From Halopseudomonas phragmitis (lineage in GTDB: Bacteria; Pseudomonadota; Gammaproteobacteria; Pseudomonadales; Pseudomonadaceae): 64,000 nt of DNA. Both the position numbers and the translations under genes were made by a program. How positions within the stretch are numbered: the stretch's first letter is position 1; every line of letters begins with the position of its first letter. Shown here piece after piece: positions 57,282 through 64,000 of the stretch. The notes under the pieces are model-generated. The model ran no database searches. It was not told the DNA's origin and saw only the letters and a program-made list of their open reading frames with translations. The DNA lies in assembly GCF_002056295.1 (NCBI RefSeq), contig NZ_CP020100.1, forward strand, positions 380,001-444,000. Reading direction: 5' to 3'.

Positions 57282-57289
57282 AAAAACAA
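57282..57289 (+). promoter_or_regulatory. Hfq/Crc catabolite-repression motif in the acs leader
   Basis: AAAAACAA matches AANAANAA and runs directly into the ribosome site AGAGGGAG, 14 bases before the acs ATG. Hfq/Crc bound here would block initiation; CrcZ would release it. Confidence 0.65.
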
Positions 57290-57302
57290 GAGGGAGCCGT
57301 TC

Positions 57303-59243
<1,941 letters not shown>

Positions 59244-59405
59244 GCTGGCTCCATCCCTTGCGGCTGCGAACCGAGTTCGCAGCCGCCGCCTCCCCCCGTG
59301 CAATCAACGTGCGCCAGTCGCACGTATTGCGCTGCGCCCGGTTGTCGATCGTGACTGACAAGTCTATCCTAGTCACCCCTGAGAACCGGTCATGAGGAGT
59401 CGTTC

Positions 59406-60587
59406 ATGCAAGAGGTCGTCATCGTCGCCGCTACCCGTACCGCCATCGGCAGCTTCGGCGGGCAGTTCGCCAACATTCCCGCCCACGAGTTGGGCGCCAC
59501 CGTCATTCGCGCCCTGCTTGAACAAACCGCCATCGACCCCGCCAGTGTCGACGAGGTGATCCTGGGCCAGGTACTAACGGCAGGCTGCGGCCAGAACCCG
59601 GCGCGCCAGGCCGCGATCCACGCCGGACTGCCGCACAGCGTGCCGGCCCTGACCCTGAACAAGGTCTGCGGCTCCGGGCTCAAGGCCCTGCACCTGGCAG
59701 CCCAGGCTATCCGTTGCGGCGATGCCGAGATCATGATCGCCGGCGGCCAGGAATCCATGAGCCTATCCCCTCACCTGCTGCCGACCTCGCGCAGCGGTCA
59801 ACGCATGGGCCATGGTCAGATCATCGACAGCATGATCCATGACGGTTTGTGGGATGCCTTCAACGACTACCACATGGGGATTACCGCCGAGAACCTGGTC
59901 GACAAGTACGGCATCAGCCGGGAAGAGCAGGATGCCTTTGCTGCCGCCTCGCAACAAAAAGCCGTCGCCGCGCAGCAAGCCGGCCGCTTTGACGCCGAGA
60001 TAACCCCGGTCAGCGTCCCCCAGCGCAAGGGCGAAGCCCTGCTGATCAACCAGGATGAGCAACCGCGCCCAGGCACCACAGCCGAGTCACTGGGCAAACT
60101 GCGCCCGGCGTTCAAGAAGGACGGCAGTGTCAGTGCCGGCAACGCCTCCAGCCTCAACGATGGCGCCGCCGCAGTCATGCTGATGAGCGCCAGCAAGGCC
60201 GCCGAACTGGGTCTGCCGGTACTGGCCAAGGTAGCGGCCTATGCCAATGCCGGGGTCGATCCGGCGATCATGGGCATTGGCCCGGTCTCCGCCACCCAGC
60301 GCTGCCTGAGCAAGGCCGGCTGGCAGGTACAGGATCTGGATCTGATCGAAGCCAACGAAGCTTTCGCGGCCCAGGCTCTGGCGGTTGGCAAGGAACTGCA
60401 GTGGGATGCCAGCAAGGTCAACGTCAATGGCGGCGCCATTGCCCTCGGTCACCCGATCGGAGCCTCCGGCTGCCGGGTGCTGGTCACCCTGCTGCATGAA
60501 ATGCTCAAGCGCGACGCCAAAAAAGGTCTGGCGACGCTGTGCATCGGCGGTGGCCAGGGCGTGGCGCTGGCACTGCAACGCGACTGA
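59406..60587 (+). CDS. atoB: Acetyl-CoA acetyltransferase (thiolase)
   Basis: A 393-residue biosynthetic/degradative thiolase. It has the acyl-binding Cys in [11 protein letters not shown] (about residue 88), the His of [16 protein letters not shown] (about 349) and the second Cys in [10 protein letters not shown] (about 379). Likely roles are acetoacetyl-CoA use or polyhydroxyalkanoate synthesis. It is close behind acs (163 bases) but has its own GAGGAG ribosome site. phaB or phaC genes are not in the window. Confidence 0.92.
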   Translation: MQEVVIVAATRTAIGSFGGQFANIPAHELGATVIRALLEQTAIDPASVDEVILGQVLTAGCGQNPARQAAIHAGLPHSVPALTLNKVCGSGLKALHLAAQAIRCGDAEIMIAGGQESMSLSPHLLPTSRSGQRMGHGQIIDSMIHDGLWDAFNDYHMGITAENLVDKYGISREEQDAFAAASQQKAVAAQQAGRFDAEITPVSVPQRKGEALLINQDEQPRPGTTAESLGKLRPAFKKDGSVSAGNASSLNDGAAAVMLMSASKAAELGLPVLAKVAAYANAGVDPAIMGIGPVSATQRCLSKAGWQVQDLDLIEANEAFAAQALAVGKELQWDASKVNVNGGAIALGHPIGASGCRVLVTLLHEMLKRDAKKGLATLCIGGGQGVALALQRD

Positions 60588-60617
60588 GCCGACCACAGGG
60601 GCGGCATCATGCCGTCC

Positions 60618-61016
60618 CTAGCGCCTGAGCGGCGGGTAGCGCCACCAGACCGCCAGCACCAGCAGCGCAAACAGGCTGTAAATCAGGATAAAGACCCAGT
60701 CAGGGGCCTCGTAATAGAGCAGGCGCTGCAACCAGTACTGAATGAAGCTACCGGCATAAACCCGGCTGCCGGCCTGCTCACGCAGCCACATCTCCAGCGT
60801 GGTCAACGGACATACCAGCCCCAGCCAAGCCTCGGCCACCACCACCAGAATCGTGGCCAGGTGCGCCAGCCGAAACCACAGACGATTGACCCAGCGCCAG
60901 CCCCAGGCGTTACCCAGCACAATCAGCACCACCCCCAGGATCACGAACAGTACGATGGCCACATGCACGGCCAGCACCAGGTCAGCCAGCCATTGCCAAT
61001 AGGCAGGCGCGTTCAT
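60618..61016 (-). CDS. DUF2784 membrane protein
   Basis: A 132-residue protein with three to four membrane segments ([68 protein letters not shown]; each cited in part) and the DUF2784 hallmark [15 protein letters not shown]. Function unknown. ATG 61016 comes four bases after the stop of the MOSC gene and is preferred to a start at 61073 inside it. Confidence 0.85.
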   Translation of the reverse strand: MNAPAYWQWLADLVLAVHVAIVLFVILGVVLIVLGNAWGWRWVNRLWFRLAHLATILVVVAEAWLGLVCPLTTLEMWLREQAGSRVYAGSFIQYWLQRLLYYEAPDWVFILIYSLFALLVLAVWWRYPPLRR

Positions 61017-61020
61017 CTGC

Positions 61021-61698
61021 TCAGATTCCCGGCAGCGGTGCGGTCCCTGCCTCCAGCTCGACCAGCCACTCATCCAGCTCGCGCCGCATCCGCAGCGCTA
61101 TCGGTGATGCCAGCGCTCGCCGCACGAAAGCCTCTGAACGGGTTTTGCCCAGCCAGTAGCGGAAGGTTTCCTCGATACCCGGCCACTCAGCAGCGCCCCG
61201 CATTTCCAACTGGCAAGGCATCCCGGCCTCCAGTATCCCCGGCTCCAGCACTCGCACATAAGCCCCGCTTCGGGCAGCCCGGGCAAAAGTCTTGGCAAAG
61301 GTTGGCTCACCCGCCCGCGCCGCCAGGGTCGAGCAAGGAATCCGTGGCCCGGTCAGCTCCAGCAGTACCTCGCCAATACGCAGGCGATCACCGATACGCG
61401 GCAGCTCCCACCAATCGCTCAGAGTCAGGTTCTCACCGAAGAAGCCCGGCATCAGCTCGCGCTCAAGCTGGCCTGACCACCAGTCGATGTCAGCCTGGCT
61501 GTACAGGTACAGCGCCTGATCCGGCCCACCGTGGTGCTTGCCATCAGCGATGAAGTCGCCCACCAGCCCATCCGGGCCAACCGGCACGGGAGCACTCACA
61601 GGCCGTTTGAAATGCCCGGTGCGGGCCCGGCGCTTACCAATATCCAGCCATTCGGGCTGCGCTCGGTTGATCGCAATCAGATCAATATCCTGAGTCAT
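61021..61698 (-). CDS. MOSC-domain protein (YiiM-like)
   Basis: A 225-residue protein with a beta-strand MOSC domain: GDFIADGKHHGGPDQALYLY, GFFGENLTL, GDRLRIGEVLLELTGPRIPC with the conserved Cys. MOSC proteins of the YiiM type reduce N-hydroxylated compounds with molybdenum cofactor. ATG 61698 follows GAGGGAG. Likely an operon with the DUF2784 gene. Confidence 0.87.
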   Translation of the reverse strand: MTQDIDLIAINRAQPEWLDIGKRRARTGHFKRPVSAPVPVGPDGLVGDFIADGKHHGGPDQALYLYSQADIDWWSGQLERELMPGFFGENLTLSDWWELPRIGDRLRIGEVLLELTGPRIPCSTLAARAGEPTFAKTFARAARSGAYVRVLEPGILEAGMPCQLEMRGAAEWPGIEETFRYWLGKTRSEAFVRRALASPIALRMRRELDEWLVELEAGTAPLPGI

Positions 61699-61788
61699 GA
61701 CTCCCTCACAGTATGCATTGCCACTCCAACGACCAGTCTGCCACGAAACCTCAGGCGCGTCCTTCAAGCGATCCCAACGATGGCCGGT

Positions 61789-62328
61789 CTACTCCTCAAC
61801 GCACGGATAACGCCCCAGCACCCGATAGCTGGCGCCCTGCTCGCTCAGGTCACTGAGAAACAGACTGACGTGCTCGACCCGAAAACACGGACCTCGCAGG
61901 TCTTTGTGGCGCTGCACGTAGTCCTCAGGCCCTGGTTGCGGCCCATGCAGCCGAGCCAGGGTGATATGCGGCTTGTAGCCCTGTCGGTCGGGGCCAATTC
62001 CGGCCTCGGCCAGCAGGTGATCGAGCTGCTGCTTGAGCCGGCGCAGAGGTGCTTGCGGACTGACTCCGGCCCACAAGGCCAGGGGCCGGCGCGGAGGCCC
62101 GAACCAGCCCATCCCTTTTACCGTCAGGGTAAAGTCCCTAAAACGCAGGCTGGTCAGTGCCGCTATCACCTGCTCGACCTGCCCGGCGGCAACTTCGCCG
62201 ACAAACCTCAGAGTCAGATGCAACTGCTCGGCTGACTGCCAACGTGCGCCCGGCATCGGCTCGGCAAGCTGCAGCAAGGCTTGTTTAACGGGCTCTGGCA
62301 ACTCCAGGGCAATAAACAAACGCGGCAT
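61789..62328 (-). CDS. thpR: RNA 2',3'-cyclic phosphodiesterase (LigT/ThpR)
   Basis: A 179-residue 2H phosphoesterase. The two catalytic motifs are HLTLRFV (about residue 36-42) and HITLARL (about 127-133), and the N terminus MPRLFIALELPEPVKQALLQL is typical. It is 90 bases from the MOSC gene in the same direction. Confidence 0.92.
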   Translation of the reverse strand: MPRLFIALELPEPVKQALLQLAEPMPGARWQSAEQLHLTLRFVGEVAAGQVEQVIAALTSLRFRDFTLTVKGMGWFGPPRRPLALWAGVSPQAPLRRLKQQLDHLLAEAGIGPDRQGYKPHITLARLHGPQPGPEDYVQRHKDLRGPCFRVEHVSLFLSDLSEQGASYRVLGRYPCVEE

Positions 62329-62435
62329 GCGCGGCCCTCCTTAACATTGGACTACCACAACCCGCCAGCCTGACCTAGGCTGGGTAGAGTGCCGGTTCTG
62401 CCCGACACCCCTTTCCCTACTTCATGGAGGTCAGT

Positions 62436-63035
62436 ATGGCCAAGATTCTGGTGCTGTATTACTCAATGTACGGACATATCGAAACCATGGCCAATGCCGT
62501 GGCTGATGGGGCTCGCCAGGTGCCTGGAGCCGAGGTCAGCGTCAAGCGGGTGGCCGAAACCATGCCCGCCGAGGCGTTCAAGAATGCCGGCGGCAAGCTG
62601 GACCAGGCCGCCGAAGTGGCCTCCCCGGCCGAGCTACCTGACTACGATGCAATCATCTTCGGTACCCCGACCCGATTCGGCAACATGAGCGGCCAGATGC
62701 GCACGTTCCTCGACCAGACTGGCGGGCTCTGGGCCAAGGGCGCGCTGCGCGGCAAGGTCGCCAGTGTATTCACCTCGACCGGCACCGGCGGTGGCCAGGA
62801 GACCACGGTGATAACTACCTGGACCACCCTGGCCCATCACGGCATGATCATCGTGCCGCTGGGCTATGGCGCCAGCGAGTTGTTCGACATTTCCACTACC
62901 CGCGGCGGCAGCCCCTATGGCGCGGCGACCATTGCCGGCGGCGACGGCTCGCGTCAGCCCTCGGACGCCGAGCTGTCCATTGCCCGACATCAGGGCGAGC
63001 TGGTGGCAGGCATCGCGGTGAGGCTGGCTGGCTGA
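62436..63035 (+). CDS. wrbA: NAD(P)H:quinone oxidoreductase WrbA
   Basis: A 199-residue flavodoxin-like enzyme. It has the FMN phosphate loop [16 protein letters not shown], then [24 protein letters not shown] and [15 protein letters not shown]. It protects against quinone redox cycling. GGAGG precedes ATG 62436; an ATG at 62424 in the same frame is less likely. Confidence 0.95.
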   Translation: MAKILVLYYSMYGHIETMANAVADGARQVPGAEVSVKRVAETMPAEAFKNAGGKLDQAAEVASPAELPDYDAIIFGTPTRFGNMSGQMRTFLDQTGGLWAKGALRGKVASVFTSTGTGGGQETTVITTWTTLAHHGMIIVPLGYGASELFDISTTRGGSPYGAATIAGGDGSRQPSDAELSIARHQGELVAGIAVRLAG

Positions 63036-63059
63036 ACCTGTGCGCCCGAGGCCCCAGGA

Positions 63060-63965
63060 CTAACGGCGCAAACGCGCCTCGGGCGCATTGAGCATGCGTA
63101 CCAGCGGATTGGCCGCCTCGACCCGGTCCTGCAGCGCCAGACCGGCCAGCAGGCCAAAGGCGAATCCACCCAGATGCGCAGCGTAGGCGACATTGGTTTC
63201 GCCAACCATCATGCCGAAGATGTTCATGCCGCTCCAGATCAGAAAAAACCAGTGCGGTGCCAGTTTCTTCTGCCAAACCACGAACATGAAACTCAGGCTG
63301 GAATAGCGGAACCAGATCAGATACAGGCCAAACAGCGTGGCGATAGAACCACTGGCGCCGACCAGCAGCAGGTCACGCCCGCCCAGCCAGGAGGTCACCA
63401 GCAGCTCGGCCAATGCCGCTATCACCCCACCCAGCAGATACAGCCCCAGATAGCGCCAGGGGCCCAGCACATCCTCGATGTTGTCGCCAATGATCCAGAG
63501 AAAATACATATTGCCCAGCAGGTGCATCCAGCCGCCATGCACGAACTGGTAACTCAACAGTTGCCAAAGCATGGGGGGCTGCCCAACCAGATCGGACTGC
63601 ACACCCAGTAGCAGCATCAGCACCACCTCCATCTGAGCGCTACTCTGACCCAGCAGAAACACCAGTGCGCACAACCCGATCAGGCTATAGGTTACCCAGG
63701 GTGTGCGCCGGGTCTTGATGTTGAATTCGACCGGCATCCGGGTCATGAATTCGAAAAGCCAGGAGCGCCAATTGAGCGTAGCGTTGAGCATCTGCATGGC
63801 GTCCTTGAGCTTGGGTGAATGCATAACTTGATCGACCTCGTCATGGTCGAGCCAGACGCCGTCACAGCTCGCACAGCGGTCAATCTCGACCTGATAGTCC
63901 GGTAACAGGTGGTAATGCTCCATCGGCGCCTGACAGTGCCAGCAGACCCGCTGGCTAGCCCCCAA
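63060..63965 (-). CDS. Rhomboid intramembrane protease with N-terminal zinc ribbon (5' end uncertain)
   Basis: Residues about 5-50 form a TFIIB-type zinc ribbon with two Cys pairs (CWHC, CASC, then DGVWLD). Residues about 85-290 are a rhomboid membrane domain with HGGWMHLLGNMYFLW, the catalytic Ser in GASGSI (about 204) and the catalytic His in YAAHLGGFAFG (about 262). It should cleave substrates inside the membrane. The start shown is a TTG at 63965 and no upstream stop occurs before position 64000: the frame stays open, so the real start may lie beyond the window. Confidence 0.85.
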   Translation of the reverse strand: MGASQRVCWHCQAPMEHYHLLPDYQVEIDRCASCDGVWLDHDEVDQVMHSPKLKDAMQMLNATLNWRSWLFEFMTRMPVEFNIKTRRTPWVTYSLIGLCALVFLLGQSSAQMEVVLMLLLGVQSDLVGQPPMLWQLLSYQFVHGGWMHLLGNMYFLWIIGDNIEDVLGPWRYLGLYLLGGVIAALAELLVTSWLGGRDLLLVGASGSIATLFGLYLIWFRYSSLSFMFVVWQKKLAPHWFFLIWSGMNIFGMMVGETNVAYAAHLGGFAFGLLAGLALQDRVEAANPLVRMLNAPEARLRR

Positions 63966-64000
63966 ATGCTCGCCCAGGTGGCTGACATGGCAGTGCTGAT

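Overview
The window is a chromosomal segment of a Pseudomonadaceae bacterium. A complete CbrA/CbrB/CrcZ locus, a PrrF-type iron-responsive small RNA beside cbpA, a Ttg/Mex-type efflux pump with a TtgR-like operator, and GC-rich codon use all support this. From memory of the P. aeruginosa PAO1 map (not checked here), much of the gene order matches the stretch rrn-pssA-ilvC-ilvHI ... mrcB ... cbpA-prrF-phuW-phuVUTS-phuR ... dksA-gluQ-cbrAB-crcZ-pcnB-folK-panBC ... acs. I could not identify the species. A Halopseudomonas-like or other marine or environmental pseudomonad would fit.

Layout. (1) 1-1070: the 5' end of a 16S rRNA gene on the minus strand, its boxA leader and four tandem rRNA promoters. 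(2) 1087-5331: pssA and the ilvI-ilvH-ilvC branched-chain amino acid genes, behind a long structured leader. (3) 5.7-12.7 kb: envelope and housekeeping genes (DUF4124 protein, YqcC, TPR lipoprotein, PBP1B, a phosphotransferase/P-loop kinase fusion, a TfoX C-terminal domain protein, cbpA), ending with prrF. (4) 12.9-28.8 kb: a methylamine-type C1/N module. One arm (minus) is gmaS-mgsA-mgsB-mgsC-folD. The other arm (plus) is purU-mgdABCD-iclR. Between them lie an XRE/cupin regulator, a B3/B4-domain protein and an unusual membrane-free chemoreceptor fused to a periplasmic-binding-protein fold. (5) 28.8-35.3 kb: a ttgABC/mexAB-oprM-type RND pump with divergent TetR regulator. (6) 35.3-44.0 kb: haem uptake (phuW, phuV, phuU, phuT, phuS, phuR) with its own tonB-exbB-exbD and two Fur boxes. 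(7) 44-63 kb: a Rieske protein, sfsA, an aminotransferase, dksA, gluQ, cbrX-cbrA-cbrB-crcZ, pcnB-folK, panBC, acs, a thiolase, DUF2784 and MOSC proteins, thpR, wrbA and a rhomboid protease that may run off the right edge.

How it fits together. Modules 4 and 5 (about 22 kb) sit between prrF and the phu locus, which are neighbours in PAO1. This makes them the accessory part of an otherwise conserved chromosome segment. The predicted C1 route is methylamine + glutamate to gamma-glutamylmethylamide (GmaS), to N-methylglutamate (MgsABC), to glutamate + ammonium + a one-carbon unit on tetrahydrofolate (MgdABCD). FolD then gives formyl-THF and PurU releases formate. The module would mainly supply nitrogen. 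Global controls also lie in the window: PrrF and the Fur boxes answer to iron, and CbrAB-CrcZ controls catabolite repression. A match to the Crc/Hfq target motif sits directly upstream of the acs ribosome binding site.

Limits: everything is read by eye. Family names rest on motif and length recognition, and promoter or operator calls are pattern matches.
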